64,000 bases of DNA from Acidobacteriota bacterium (GCA_026707545.1 JAPOWR010000005.1:186001-250000); one strand, 5' to 3'; shown: positions 26,603 through 36,263, numbered from the stretch's first letter. A program made the numbers and translations. Notes: generated by a model from the letters alone, not told the origin.

Positions 26603-27805
26603 ATGAAGAACAATCGAACCGTAGCCGCATGGGCCTTGTGTTGCCTTGCCCTGGCGTTTGCACCGGCGCCCTTAGCGTCTCAGTTTCTGGACGCTCCGGC
26701 GGATGAACTCCACACGGCGCCCTGGTTTGCGGATCTTCGCGGGACGAGCAACATGAATGCCCGGCTCAACGGCCATGGAGGTGGATTCGTGGCTCAGGCC
26801 CTCCGGAATGCCGCCGACGACGGCTGGGCGGCGGTCACGTACTCCTACACGTGCGGCGGCACGACCCTCGCGCAGGAGGCGGCGCCGGACGCCGGGAGCG
26901 GCCTGGTGGCGGTTCTCGTCGACTGCGAGTCCGACACGACGCAGGACTCGGTCGATCTCCGCGTGCACGGCATCGAGAGCGGCGGCTGGTACTGGGTCTT
27001 CCGTCCGGTCGGGACCGACGTAGCCGCCGCCGCGGCGCCGCTGATCCGGATGGATGTGCTGGCCCAGGCGCCGCGGCAGCTTCCGCTGGAGCCCAACGTG
27101 GCGCAGATTCAGGCCGAGCGGCACGAGGTCATGGTCGATGACGACGGCCGCGGCTCCGGCGGCGCGACCCTGTTCACGGACGACGCGAACCGGCTGTTCG
27201 ACGTTCTTCCTCACCCGGCCGCCGCGTTGCCCCCCGCGCCCTGTTCCGGAGAGTTCCTGGACATGGACGCCACGGACGAGGATTGCGGCCTGGGCATGGC
27301 GGACGACTGGCGACTGACGCTCGCGGACGGGGATGGCGATCCGCTCTCCGGCGCGGTGGTTCGGCCTGTCTCGACGGGCGCCTCCGTGCCCGTTGCCGCG
27401 ACTCTCTCGATCGCGACGGGTCATCTCGTGGGTACCGGCTGCGCACCGACGGCTATGGTCGAACTGACCGGCGGAATGACCGGCAGTACGCCCCTGAATC
27501 TCCCCGGTGCGGTCGATATCGGCGGGGCTACCTCGGCCTCGGCGAATGCGGACGAGTGCCCGGCCGCCGCACTCACCTTCTCGTGGACGATCGACGTGGA
27601 GGCCGACACGACCCGCTGCGCGGCGGGCAACGCGGACAGGGGAACCGCCCAGACGGTTCGGGTGACGGCGACGGACCTCACCTCGACCAGGCCCACTCTG
27701 GCTGACGATCTGTTCCAGGAGTTCGAGGTCGTGTGCGGCGCTGCGCCGTCCGCGGCGCCGACGGCGGGCCGGGAACTGGTGCCGGACCCCGTCGGGAGTT
27801 CCTGA
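26603..27805 (+). CDS. Exported protein of the unnamed paralogous family, copy 4 (distant)
   Basis: 400 residues from ATG 26603, with GAGAGGTAGGG upstream. The signal peptide is about 1-27 (ALCCLALAFAPAPLAS). It shares the family plan: NGHGGGFVAQA, SGGWYWVFRPVGTDVAAAAAPLI, a cysteine-bounded segment CSGEFLDMDATDEDCGLGMADDWRLTL (compare copy 3) and the tail RELVPD. It lacks the N-terminal CxxC and TGRVG motifs of copies 1-3. It stands alone, followed by a repeat cluster. Confidence 0.75.
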   Translation: MKNNRTVAAWALCCLALAFAPAPLASQFLDAPADELHTAPWFADLRGTSNMNARLNGHGGGFVAQALRNAADDGWAAVTYSYTCGGTTLAQEAAPDAGSGLVAVLVDCESDTTQDSVDLRVHGIESGGWYWVFRPVGTDVAAAAAPLIRMDVLAQAPRQLPLEPNVAQIQAERHEVMVDDDGRGSGGATLFTDDANRLFDVLPHPAAALPPAPCSGEFLDMDATDEDCGLGMADDWRLTLADGDGDPLSGAVVRPVSTGASVPVAATLSIATGHLVGTGCAPTAMVELTGGMTGSTPLNLPGAVDIGGATSASANADECPAAALTFSWTIDVEADTTRCAAGNADRGTAQTVRVTATDLTSTRPTLADDLFQEFEVVCGAAPSAAPTAGRELVPDPVGSS

Positions 27806-27807
27806 TC

Positions 27808-28078
27808 AAGGTCGCCGGCCTTCGGCCGGCGGCTGTGTTGTTCGGGCTTCGCCGCTCCGCGGCTACGCCCGGAGCGGACCAGAAGGTCCGCGCACCCAGA
27901 GCACCGCTCCGGTGTGGCGCACTTCTCTACATGCGGATGACATAACGCCGCTGCGAGCTCAGCCCAACTGCAGTAGAGAACCACAACAGGGCCATGCCCG
28001 TTCTCTGGGTGCGCGGACCTTCTGGTCCGCTTGCCGCCGAAGGCGGCTAGGTAACGCGCCGGCCGAAGGCCGGCACTC
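27808..28078. repeat. Palindromic repeat cluster 4 (two cores)
   Basis: The cores are at 27874-27891 and 28013-28030 in opposite orientation, with CTACATGCGGATGACATAACGC and CAACTGCAGTAGAGAACC between them. Hairpins GCCGGCCTTCGGCCGGC (left) and GCCGGCCGAAGGCCGGC (right) close the unit. Together they form one complete compound element of about 270 bp. Confidence 0.9.
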
Positions 28079-28117
28079 TACTCTGGGGCGCCCGGATCTT
28101 GGGGATGCGCGGAGTCC

Positions 28118-28405
28118 TTACCGGTTGGCCCCCGGAGGTGTAGGAGAGATGGTCCTCGTCACGATGGGCATCTCCACGGTGGGCAACGCTGGTTCGCCGG
28201 CCTTCTTGACCAGGTAGCCGTGACCTTCGGTTCCGGTTCGCCAAACCTGCCTGTAGCCCTCGTAGTCGGCCGCCAACTCGTCGTCGTAGACGCCGATGAG
28301 TTCAGCGCCGTGTATCAGGAGGTACCGGCCGGCGTACTTCCGGCGGTACTCCTCAAAGTGCTCCTCGTAGAAGGCGATCTCTTCTGCGAGCGCTTTCCGG
28401 GTCAT
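28118..28405 (-). CDS. DUF5678 domain protein
   Basis: 95 residues from ATG 28405 with AAGGAG upstream. The core EEIAFYEEHFEEYRRKYAGRYLLIHGAELIGVYDDELAADYEGY, followed by GHGYLVKKAG, matches the small DUF5678 proteins, which occur singly or as antitoxin-like partners next to protease genes. No aspartic-protease partner is seen. Function unknown. Confidence 0.7.
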   Translation of the reverse strand: MTRKALAEEIAFYEEHFEEYRRKYAGRYLLIHGAELIGVYDDELAADYEGYRQVWRTGTEGHGYLVKKAGEPALPTVEMPIVTRTISPTPPGANR

Positions 28406-28487
28406 TGGGATCTCCTTTTCGATGGGCGACCGGGCGGTCGCCTAGTTCGTGAACTCGAAAGAGAACACCCCCTCAGGTGTGGAGATA

Positions 28488-29075
28488 CTACCGCCGAAAC
28501 GCCCTGACATCACTCCCCGCCCCCTCGAACAACTGCCGCACCGTCGGCAGCGGCAATCCCACGACGTTGCTGTAGTTGCCATCGATCTCCAGGACGAACA
28601 GGCTTCCAAGGCCCTGGACGGCGTAGGCGCCGGCCTTGTCGTCGGGTTCGCCGGTGTCGGCGTACCAGTCGATCTGCTCGGAGGTCAGTTCGGCGAACAG
28701 GACGCGCGTGCTCTCGACGGCGTGCAGGGTGTCGCCCTTGGGGGGCTTGAGGGCGACGCCGGTGAGGACCAGGTGCCAGCGGCCCTGGAGGCGCTGGAGC
28801 ATCTCCCTGGCCTGGTCGCGGTCCTTGGGCTTGCCGAGGACGTCGCCGTTCTCGACGACGATCGTGTCGGCGGCGAGCACCCATTCGCCGTCTTCGGCCT
28901 GGGCCTCGGCCTTCTCCCGCGCCAGCCTCCGCACCAGGTCGCGGGGGCGTTCGCCGGGGTTGGGCGTTTCGTCGACGGCGGCGGGGCGGACTGTGAAGTC
29001 GAGGTCGAGGGACTCGAGGAGTTCGCGGCGGCGGGGGGATCCGGAGGCGAGGACGACCTGGGCCGCCCCGCTCAC
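28488..29075 (-). CDS. maf: Maf family nucleotide pyrophosphatase
   Basis: 195 residues. GTG 29075 overlaps the stop of the upstream VWFA gene (GTGA). VVLASGSPRRRELLESL at the start and ADTIVVENGDVLGKPKDRDQAREML in the middle are the Maf signatures. These enzymes hydrolyse non-canonical nucleoside triphosphates and are linked to septum arrest. GIAADTIV-type Asp and the ESTRVLFAELT strand are intact. It is probably co-transcribed with the two GWxTD genes. Confidence 0.93.
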   Translation of the reverse strand: MSGAAQVVLASGSPRRRELLESLDLDFTVRPAAVDETPNPGERPRDLVRRLAREKAEAQAEDGEWVLAADTIVVENGDVLGKPKDRDQAREMLQRLQGRWHLVLTGVALKPPKGDTLHAVESTRVLFAELTSEQIDWYADTGEPDDKAGAYAVQGLGSLFVLEIDGNYSNVVGLPLPTVRQLFEGAGSDVRAFRR

Positions 29076-31806
29076 TGGAAGTAGCCCGGGATCGTCTGGA
29101 CCTTGACGCCGCGGCGGCCCTGGGGTCGGGGGTTGGCGAGCTTCACGTCGACCTTGCGGAAGGCGTCGGGGTCGCCCTCGGGAGACTCGAAGGCGAGCAG
29201 GTACTGGGAGCGGACCTCGGTCTCGATCCGCTCGTAGACGCGCTTCAGCTCGGATGCTCCAGTGATGAAGAAGCACCGGCCGCCGGTCTCGTTGCAGAGC
29301 TGCTGTAGCCGGCCCCGGACGAGGAGTTCGCGCTGGTCGATGTCGATGCCGATGCTGTAGATCGCCACCTGGCTGCGCCGGGCGAAGTCGAGCACGTCGT
29401 CGAAGCGGTGCTCGCTGCTGGAGTCGCCGCCGTCGGTGAGCAGGATCAGCGCCCGCTTGCCGCGCAGGCCGCCGAAGTAGTAGAGGGCGTAGAGCACGCT
29501 GTCGTAGAGGGCGGTCTCGCCTTCGGTGGTCAGGTCCGCCAGGCCGCCGGCCAGGGTCTCCCTGGAGCCGGTGAAGCCGACGGCGAGCTCGGGCCGGTCG
29601 TTGAAGGTGATCAGGCAGGCGCGGTCCTGCGGGCCGAGGACGAGCTCGAAGAAGTGGAGGGCCGCCTCTTCGGCGGCGTCGATGCGGTCGACCATGGAGG
29701 TCGAGGTGTCGAAGAGGATGCCCGCGTGGACGGGCAGGTTCGCGGCCTGGTCGAAACGCTGGAGGGGCTGCGCATCGCCGTCGACGAAGACCTGGAAGTC
29801 GCTCTCGGCCAGGCCGGTCAGGGGCGCGCCGGAGCGGTCGGTGACCGAGACGTAGAGCTCGATCAGGGCGACGTCGACGTACTCGACCCGGTCGCGGGAG
29901 TTGACGAAGACGAGGTCCTCCGCCCAGGCGCCGGTCGCCAGGTGGGCCACCACGCGCACGTAGGACAGGGGCTCGCCCGGATCGATCCGGATCGGCTGCT
30001 CGAAGGGCGGCTGGTAGAGGGTCGCCGTGCGGGTGTCGTTGAGGAAGAACTCGACCCGGTCCAGCCGCTCGTGACGCGGCGCCTCGACCTCGGCGACCGC
30101 CCGCACGCTCCGCGTGTGGTTAGCTCCGCGTTGGGGCGAGGTCAGACGGACGGTGAAGCGGTGGGGCCCCGAGTTGAGCAGCACTTCGTCGCTTGCCAGC
30201 ACGCTTCCCTGCGGGTCGTAGGCGTTCGCCTGCAGCGTGTGGATGCGCGGCGCCGGCCCGAGGTCGATCTCCACCTGGTAAGGCGGCCGTCGCTTGCTGA
30301 TCAGCTCCCGGTCATTCAGGGAGAAGGCGATCCGGTGGATGTCCGCCCCCTCGGCGTCGGCGCCGATCCGGACCCGGCCGACGAGGAGCCGCTCGGGCAG
30401 CGGCAGGATGCGGACGGTGTGCTCGTCCGACTCGGTGTCGACGGGTGCGGCGGCGTTCGCCTCCGCGAGCCAGTCGGGTACGCCCGGAGCGGCAGACACT
30501 GGGTGCGCCGGCCTTCTGGCCGGCACCGGGCGCGCAGCCGCGGAGCGGCCCGGGCGAGCCGGATCGTCACTGGCCTCGATTTGGCTCGGTTCCGCGTCCC
30601 TCCGCGGGACGAGCGGCACGTCGATGTCGGCGTTAGCGGCGAAGTAGCTGCCGCTGTCCTGGTCGCGCACCTTGACCACGAGGCGGTACGCGCCGGGTCG
30701 CAGGTAACGCTGCATGACCAGGGGAATCGCTCCGCCGCCTGTGGCCGGCGAACGGGTCCGCGGCTCGAAGCGGTAGCGGAAGTTCTCGAACAGCTCGCCC
30801 TGGCGCAGCACCTCGCCGTCGAGCAGGAAGCGCCGGCGGCCGTCCTCGGCCTCGGGCAGGCGGGCCGGGTCGATGCCGACGATCGCCTGGACGACGGTGC
30901 GGCTGCCGCGGCGGCCCGGGTAGCGCATCGCGATCTCGGCCGGCAGTTGCGTCGCGCCGGCGGGCGCCTCCGTGCTGCGGTCGAGGAAGGCGAGCGCCCA
31001 TTCGTCGTTGGCCCGTCCGGGCTCGGGTTCGCCGCCCATCGCCTCCCAGTCGAGCGCCAGCGCCAGCGCGGTCAGCACGTCGCCGCCGCGCGCGCACTCC
31101 CGGCTGATCTCCTCGATCCGGGAGTCGCGGTCGATCGTCGGGCCGGTGAAGACGAGGAGGCCGGAGAGCCCGTCCGCGACCGTCCACAACCGGTAGTCGC
31201 CGGCATGTCGCAGGAAGACGAGGTAGAACTCGCCGCGCACGACCGGGCTGTGCGAGTAGTGCCAGATGTGGAGCGTGCGGAGCAGCCGGCAGGTCGTGGT
31301 GAACGCGCGCTGCGGCTCCCCGTGCAGGAGCAGCGCCTCGAAACGGGCGCCCCGGGCGCCGCCGAAGCGCTCGTCGGCCAGCTCCCGCATGCGATCGAAG
31401 CGCTCCCGGAACTCGTTCTGCGGCGTCTCGGGATAGGGGTCGCGGACGCTCCAGAAGCGCTTGATGAAGGCGTCGCGCTGGTAGCCGTGCCGGAGTTCGC
31501 CGAAGACGCGCCGCTCCGTGTCGGTGAGGATCGCGTCGGCGGTGTCGAGGAAGTCCGCATGCCGGCGGTCGAGGGCGGCGGTCGCGACGTCCTGGGCCTG
31601 GGCGGCGGTGGCGAGGAGGGTGAGGAGAGCCGCGCACGCTGTGGCGAAGGTGCCGGCCTGCGGCCGGCGCGTGTTTCTGGCCGCCTCCCAGCGGTCACCG
31701 CTTCGCGGCGTCGTGTTTCTGGCCGCCTTCGGCGGCAGCGGACCAGAAGGTCCGCGCACCCAGAGAACGACTCCGGCGGAAGCGTGCCTCTGTTCTGCAA
31801 CCGTCA
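29072..31806 (-). CDS. GWxTD/VWFA-related exported protein with a repeat-derived N-terminus
   Basis: The native part starts at about base 31650: TACAALLTLLATAAQAQD is a signal-peptide core, then the GWxTD-type region (FIKRFWSVRDPYPETPQNEF). Ig-like segments follow, then a VWFA-related domain with DTSTS and TDGGDSSS metal-site motifs, and a tail QYLLAFESPEGDPD..YFQ. No ATG, GTG or TTG exists in the native part: the frame runs straight into a palindromic repeat cluster. Starts available there are GTG 31759 or ATG 31806, both inside the repeat, so the repeat appears to have replaced the original start. A variant repeat copy also lies in frame at 30497-30548. Paralogue of the next gene upstream. 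Confidence 0.8.
30497..30548. repeat. Variant palindromic repeat in frame inside the GWxTD/VWFA gene
   Basis: The palindrome GCCGGCCTTCTGGCCGGC is at 30507-30524, preceded by ACTGGGTGCG and followed by ACCGGGCGCGCAGCCGCGGAGCGG, similar to the copy at 9476-9527. It encodes an Arg/Pro/Ala-rich linker (AARPVPARRPAHPVSAAP) between domains, so the protein tolerates it. Confidence 0.7.
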
Positions 31807-31942
31807 TGGCGTCACTACGAGCAGTTGGCTTGCAGTAGAGAGTGTCCCGGCGGGCACGGCCGTGCTCTGGGTGCGCGGACCTTCTGGTCCGCTTTCCGGA
31901 CAACACGGCCGCCGGCCGAAGGCCGGCGACCTTCGCCGGCTG
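31648..31942. repeat. Palindromic repeat cluster 5 (two cores)
   Basis: The cores are at 31738-31755 and 31875-31892, inverted relative to each other. Hairpins GCCGGCCTGCGGCCGGC (left) and GCCGGCCGAAGGCCGGC (right) bound the unit. It fills the whole space between the two GWxTD genes and reaches into the signal-peptide coding region of the downstream one. Confidence 0.9.
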
Positions 31943-31960
31943 CGGGCTCAACCCACCACC

Positions 31961-34513
31961 TCACGGGTAGTACCCCTTGAGCGCGCGGATTGACACCCCC
32001 GGTGCCCTGGCGTCGACCTCGATCTCGCGGAAGCGGCGGTCGCCGCTGGTGTTCGTCGACTGGTAGGTGATCAGGTAGCGGGAGCGTAGCTCGCCGAGGA
32101 TCTGGTCGTAGACGCCGGCGAGTTCGCCGACGCTGCCGATGAAGAAGGAGCGGCCGCCGGTCTGCGTGGCGAGGCGTGAGAGCGCCCGTCTGGCGGCGCC
32201 GACCTGGCGGCCCAGGCCGATCGCGTAGATCGCGACCCCGGAGCGTTGGGCGTACTCGAGGGTCTGGTCGAAGCTGAAGCGGCTGCTCTCGTCCTTGCCG
32301 TCGGAGAGCAGCAGCAGGGCCCGCTGTCCCTTGATCCCGTTCAGGTAGTAGAGGCCGAAGACGAGCGCGTCGTAGAGGGCGGTGCCGCGTTCGGCCTTGA
32401 GGCCGGCGAGCGACCCGGCGAGTTTGGCCGTGTCGTTGGTGAAGTCGGAGGCGAGGTAGGGGTGGTCGTTGAAGGTGACGAGGGCCGCGCGGTCGCGGGG
32501 GGTGATCGCGCTCTGGAACAGGCCGAGCGCGGCCTCGCGGGCGGTGCCCAGGCGGTCGACCATGGAGGCCGAGACGTCGAGCATCACCTGGACGTGGACC
32601 GGCAGGTCGGTGACCCGCTGGAAGCGCAGGATCTCCTGCGGCGCGCCGTCCTCGAGGATCGTGACCTGGTCGGCGCGGAGGTCCTCGTAGGGCCGGCCCG
32701 ATCGGTGCAGCGCGGTCGCGTAGAGCTCGACGTACTGGATGTCGAGGATCTCTAGGTAGTCCGGTGCGTTGACGTAGACGACGGCGTCGGTGGAGTTGCC
32801 GTCGACGAGAAAGGCGGCGGCGCGCAGGTAGGTGATCTCGTCGCCGGGCGGAAGTTCGACCCGCTGGCTGAAGGGCTCCTGGTAGAGGGTGGCGACCGGC
32901 TCGTCGTTGAGGAAGAGCTCCAGGCGCTCGACCAGGCTTCCGTCGGGGACGGCGAGGTCGATTTCGACCTGGACTTCGCCTTCGTACTTGACGCCCTCTC
33001 GCGGTTCCGCGAAACGGAGGGCGAAGCGGTTGCGGCCGGAGTTCATGGAGATCTCGTCGGAGGCGACTTCGGCGCCGTCCTCGTCGTGGGCGGTGGCGCG
33101 CAGGACGTGGACCCTGGGTACCGAGCCGAGATCGAGCTCGACCGAGAACGGAGCGCGGCGCTTGCGGGCAACCTGATTGCCGTCGAGCCAGAAGCGCATC
33201 TCGGCGATGTCGCCGGTCGCCAGGGTGTCGAAGCGCACCAGGCCGGTCTGGAGTTCGCCCGGCGGTTCGAGAAGCTGCACGGTGGGCACCTCGCTCGAGA
33301 GCACGGCCTCCGCCTGGTCGATGATCTTCTGCACCGCCGGGTCGAGCTGGCGGGCGGCGGGCGCCTCGAGGGTCGGCACCTCGAGGGGCTGCTCCAGGCG
33401 GGCGAAGCGGGCGCCGTTCAGGTCCTCGATCTTGAGCACGAGGCGGTAGTCGCCCGGGCGCAGCCGCCGTTCGAAGGAGAGCAGGATTGGCGCGCCGTCG
33501 ATGCTCGCGGCGCTGCCCAGCGGCAGGTCGAACTTGTAGCGGAAGTTCTCGAACAGCGCGTCCTCGCGCAGGACCTCCCCGGTGAGGAAGAAGTTGTAGC
33601 TCGACTGCCCGCCCACCGTGTCGGGGCGGGCGGAGGACGGGTCGATCTCGACCAGGGCTTCGACGACGGTCCGCGCCTGGTAGCGCGCCGGGTAGCGGAC
33701 CTCGAGGCTGGCGTCCAGGGGCTCGGCGTCCTCCGGCACGTCCGTCGTGTAAGCCTCGAAGGTGAGCGTCCACTCCGCGGAGGGCGCCTCCGGCGGTTCG
33801 ATCAGGCGCGCCATCAGCATGCCGAACTCCATGCCGTTCGAACGCAGCAGCCAGTTGATCGCGGACGCCGCGACATCGCCGTCCTTGCAGCTTTGGATCT
33901 CGCCGGCCACCGTCTGCGCGTTGACGCCGAAGTCCAGCAGCCGGTCGAGGCCGTCGGAGGGGTGCCAGAGTTCGTAGGTGGGCCGGTTGGCGCGGCGGTA
34001 GAACAGCAGGAAGAACTCGTGGCCGACCTGGTCGCTGTGCCGGTAGAACCAGATCTCGATCGGCCAGGTGACCATCGTGCACTGGAACTGGAGCCGCCCG
34101 TCGGGCTCCCCGTTGAGCAGGAACATCCACGCGCGGTCCGATCGCGGGCCTTCGAACTCCTGCTCGACGTAGAGCAGGCGCTCCTCCCAGCGCGCCCGAA
34201 ACTCGTTGCGCGGCGTGTCCGGGTAGGAGTCCCGCACGCGCCAGAACCGTTCGATCCAGGCCCGGCGCTGGTAGTCCTGGGTGACCGTGAGGAACGCCTC
34301 ACGCTCCGTCTCCGAGATCAGGTAGTGGACGTCGTCGAGGAACTTCTTGAACTCGAGCGGCAGCGCCTCTTCGGCCGCTTCCAGCGCCGCCCGGCGCTCC
34401 CGCCTCTCCTTGCGGGTCTCCTTCCTCTCCTCCTGCGCGGCCACCGGGGTCGTGAAGGCGAAGAAGAGGAGCGCTGCAAGGGCCGGAATCCAGGCTCTGC
34501 GGGCGGCTGTCAT
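31961..34513 (-). CDS. GWxTD domain and VWFA-related exported protein
   Basis: 850 residues from ATG 34513 (TTG 34516 adds one residue). A signal peptide (PALAALLFFAFTTPVAAQEE) is followed by a charged helix (KETRKERRERRAALEAAEEAL) and the GWxTD-type domain (WIERFWRVRDSYPDTPRNEFRARW). Several beta-rich Ig-like segments lead to the VWFA-related domain: DVSAS metal site, RAALVTFNDHPYLA, TALYDALVFGLYYLNG, LLLLSDGKDESS. It ends in RALKGYYP. Such proteins are typical of Acidobacteriota; the MIDAS residues look intact, so metal-dependent ligand binding is likely. Forms a tandem with its paralogue downstream and maf. Confidence 0.87.
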   Translation of the reverse strand: MTAARRAWIPALAALLFFAFTTPVAAQEERKETRKERRERRAALEAAEEALPLEFKKFLDDVHYLISETEREAFLTVTQDYQRRAWIERFWRVRDSYPDTPRNEFRARWEERLLYVEQEFEGPRSDRAWMFLLNGEPDGRLQFQCTMVTWPIEIWFYRHSDQVGHEFFLLFYRRANRPTYELWHPSDGLDRLLDFGVNAQTVAGEIQSCKDGDVAASAINWLLRSNGMEFGMLMARLIEPPEAPSAEWTLTFEAYTTDVPEDAEPLDASLEVRYPARYQARTVVEALVEIDPSSARPDTVGGQSSYNFFLTGEVLREDALFENFRYKFDLPLGSAASIDGAPILLSFERRLRPGDYRLVLKIEDLNGARFARLEQPLEVPTLEAPAARQLDPAVQKIIDQAEAVLSSEVPTVQLLEPPGELQTGLVRFDTLATGDIAEMRFWLDGNQVARKRRAPFSVELDLGSVPRVHVLRATAHDEDGAEVASDEISMNSGRNRFALRFAEPREGVKYEGEVQVEIDLAVPDGSLVERLELFLNDEPVATLYQEPFSQRVELPPGDEITYLRAAAFLVDGNSTDAVVYVNAPDYLEILDIQYVELYATALHRSGRPYEDLRADQVTILEDGAPQEILRFQRVTDLPVHVQVMLDVSASMVDRLGTAREAALGLFQSAITPRDRAALVTFNDHPYLASDFTNDTAKLAGSLAGLKAERGTALYDALVFGLYYLNGIKGQRALLLLSDGKDESSRFSFDQTLEYAQRSGVAIYAIGLGRQVGAARRALSRLATQTGGRSFFIGSVGELAGVYDQILGELRSRYLITYQSTNTSGDRRFREIEVDARAPGVSIRALKGYYP

Positions 34514-34559
34514 CAACGGTCAAGCGTACCGTGTGGGCGGAGGGCGAGGTGCGGTGGGG

Positions 34560-35530
34560 GAAGGTGCCGGCCTTCGGCCGGCGCTGTTTGTCGTCATGTC
34601 ATCCGCTTGTAGAGAAGCTGGCCGCACCGGGGTGGTTCTCTGGGTGCGCGGACCTTCTGGTCCGCATCGCCGCCCCACGCGAGGTCAACTGCGGCAGAGA
34701 ACCACGGTGCGACGAAGTCCGTCTGTGGATGCGGCGGCGAAGGTGCCGGCCTTCGGCCGGCGCTGCTTGTCTGGCCGCCTTCGGCGGCAAGCGGACCAGA
34801 AGGTCCGCGCACCCAGAGAGCGGGTGTGGGGTGTGGCGGAGTTCTCTACAAGCAGATGACCTGGCGCCGTTGCGGCGTTGCGGTCGCCGCTTCGCGGCGG
34901 CTGTTTGTCTGGCCGCCTTCGGCGGCAAGCGGACCGGAAGGTCCGCGCACCCAGAGAGTGGGCGTGGGGTGTGGCGGAGTTCTCTACAAGCAGATGACAT
35001 GACGCCGTTGCGGTCGCCGCTTCGCGGCGGCTGTGTTCTGGCCGCCTCCGGCGGCAAGCGGACCGGAAGGTCCGCGCACCCAGAGAGCGGGCGTGGGGTG
35101 TGGCGGAGTTCTCTACAAGCAGATGACCTGGCGCCGTTGCGGCGTTGCGGTCGCCGCTTCGCGGCGGCTGTTTGTCTGGCCGCCTTCGGCGGCAAGCGGA
35201 CCGGAAGGTCCGCGCACCCAGAGAGTGGGCGTGGGGTGTGGCGGAGTTCTCTACAAGCAGATGACATGACGCCGTTGCGGCGTTGCGGTCGCCGCTTCGC
35301 GGCGGCTGTGTTTCTGGCCGCCTTCGGCGGCTAGCGGACCAGAAGGTCCGCGCACCCAGAGAGCGGACGTGGGTTCTGCGGGGTGCTGTGCTGCAGTTGG
35401 GATGAGCCCGCAGCGGTGTCATGTCATCTGCTTGTAGAGAAGCTAGCCGCACCGGGGTGGTTCTCTGGGTGCGCGGACCTTCTGGTCCGCATCAAGCGCG
35501 ATGCCGCGAAGCGGCGAGCCCGTGCCGTCC
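34560..35530. repeat. Palindromic repeat array (seven cores) with a tandem block of about 138-bp period
   Basis: The cores are at 34648, 34791, 34929, 35058, 35196, 35334 and 35473 (18 bp each). The five from 34791 to 35334 share one orientation and are spaced 138, 129, 138 and 138 bases; the 9-base difference is one GCGTTGCGG duplication. Each unit contains GCCGCTTCGCGGC, GGCCGCCTTCGGCGGC, the core, GCGCACCCAGAG and TTCTCTACAAGCAGATGAC. The outer two cores are inverted, closing the array. The middle three cores have a G for A change (GGACCGGAAGGTCC). The RAYT gene starts about 100 bases after its end. Confidence 0.93.
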
Positions 35531-35628
35531 GAACGGACCCCTGGACACCCCGCCGATCCCGCCCGTACTTATCCCTTGGAGGGTCACGACAATCGTCTGG
35601 TAACAGCGCGAAACACCCTCGGCGAGTA

Positions 35629-36258
35629 ATGGTCATTCAGAACGCAAGCCCGAACGAAGACGAACCTCTCGGTTGGTACTCCCGCGGCTACCACCCTCAC
35701 CTGGACGATCCGCAGCGTCTCCAAAGCATCGGCTTCCGCCTTGCCGACAGTGTGCCGAACCATCTGCTGGAGCGATGGCGAGAGGAGGCCAGGCAAACCG
35801 GCGATCCCGGTGACCAGGTCCGGGCAGCGAATCTCGACCGGCTGATCGGCCGTTTCGAGGACGCCGGTCACGGCGCCTGCCACTTGCGCCACCCGCGGAT
35901 CGCCGGCCTTGTGCAGGACACGCTCCTGTACGGCGACGGCGATCGCTACCGACTGATTGACTGGTGCATCATGCCCAACCACGTCCACGGGCTGATCGAG
36001 CCTCACCGGGCTTCGCTTCGGCGAATCGTCCAGACGTGGAAGTCCGTTTCAGCTCGCCGCGCCAATCTGATCCTGGGCCGAAAAGGGAGATTCTGGATGG
36101 AGGACTACTACGACCGCTACATCCGCGACCGTCGCCACTACGAGGCCGTTCGGCGGTACATCTGGAACAACCCCGTTACGGCAGGACTGTGCCGGAGGGC
36201 CGATCAGTGGCCGTGGTCGTCGGCCCGCTTGCGTGTAGGGGAGTTGGTGGGGGAGTAG
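35629..36258 (+). CDS. REP-associated tyrosine transposase (RAYT, Y1/HUH nuclease)
   Basis: 209 residues from ATG 35629. The start GWYSRGYHPHLDDPQRLQSI with FRLADSVP is typical of one RAYT branch. The HUH motif is in MPNHVHGLIEP (His118, His120). The catalytic Tyr is in the MEDYYDRYIRD segment (160-164), and YIWNNPVTAGL near 178 is the conserved C-terminal signature. RAYTs are single-copy transposases that cut and spread REP palindromes rather than their own gene. It lies between the largest repeat array and another three-core cluster, and is the only RAYT in the window, so it is the natural mobiliser of these repeats. Confidence 0.9.
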   Translation: MVIQNASPNEDEPLGWYSRGYHPHLDDPQRLQSIGFRLADSVPNHLLERWREEARQTGDPGDQVRAANLDRLIGRFEDAGHGACHLRHPRIAGLVQDTLLYGDGDRYRLIDWCIMPNHVHGLIEPHRASLRRIVQTWKSVSARRANLILGRKGRFWMEDYYDRYIRDRRHYEAVRRYIWNNPVTAGLCRRADQWPWSSARLRVGELVGE

Positions 36259-36263
36259 GTTCG

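Noticed and set aside
29408..31993. 861-residue open frame on the plus strand
   Set aside because: Antisense to the GWxTD/VWFA gene, which has clear domains; no recognisable motif in this frame.
33086..34612. 508-residue open frame on the plus strand
   Set aside because: Shadow of the second GWxTD/VWFA gene, same composition bias.
34750..35360. CRISPR-like regular array
   Set aside because: The units are about 138 bases and similar throughout, with no unique spacers and no cas genes; it is a REP tandem array.
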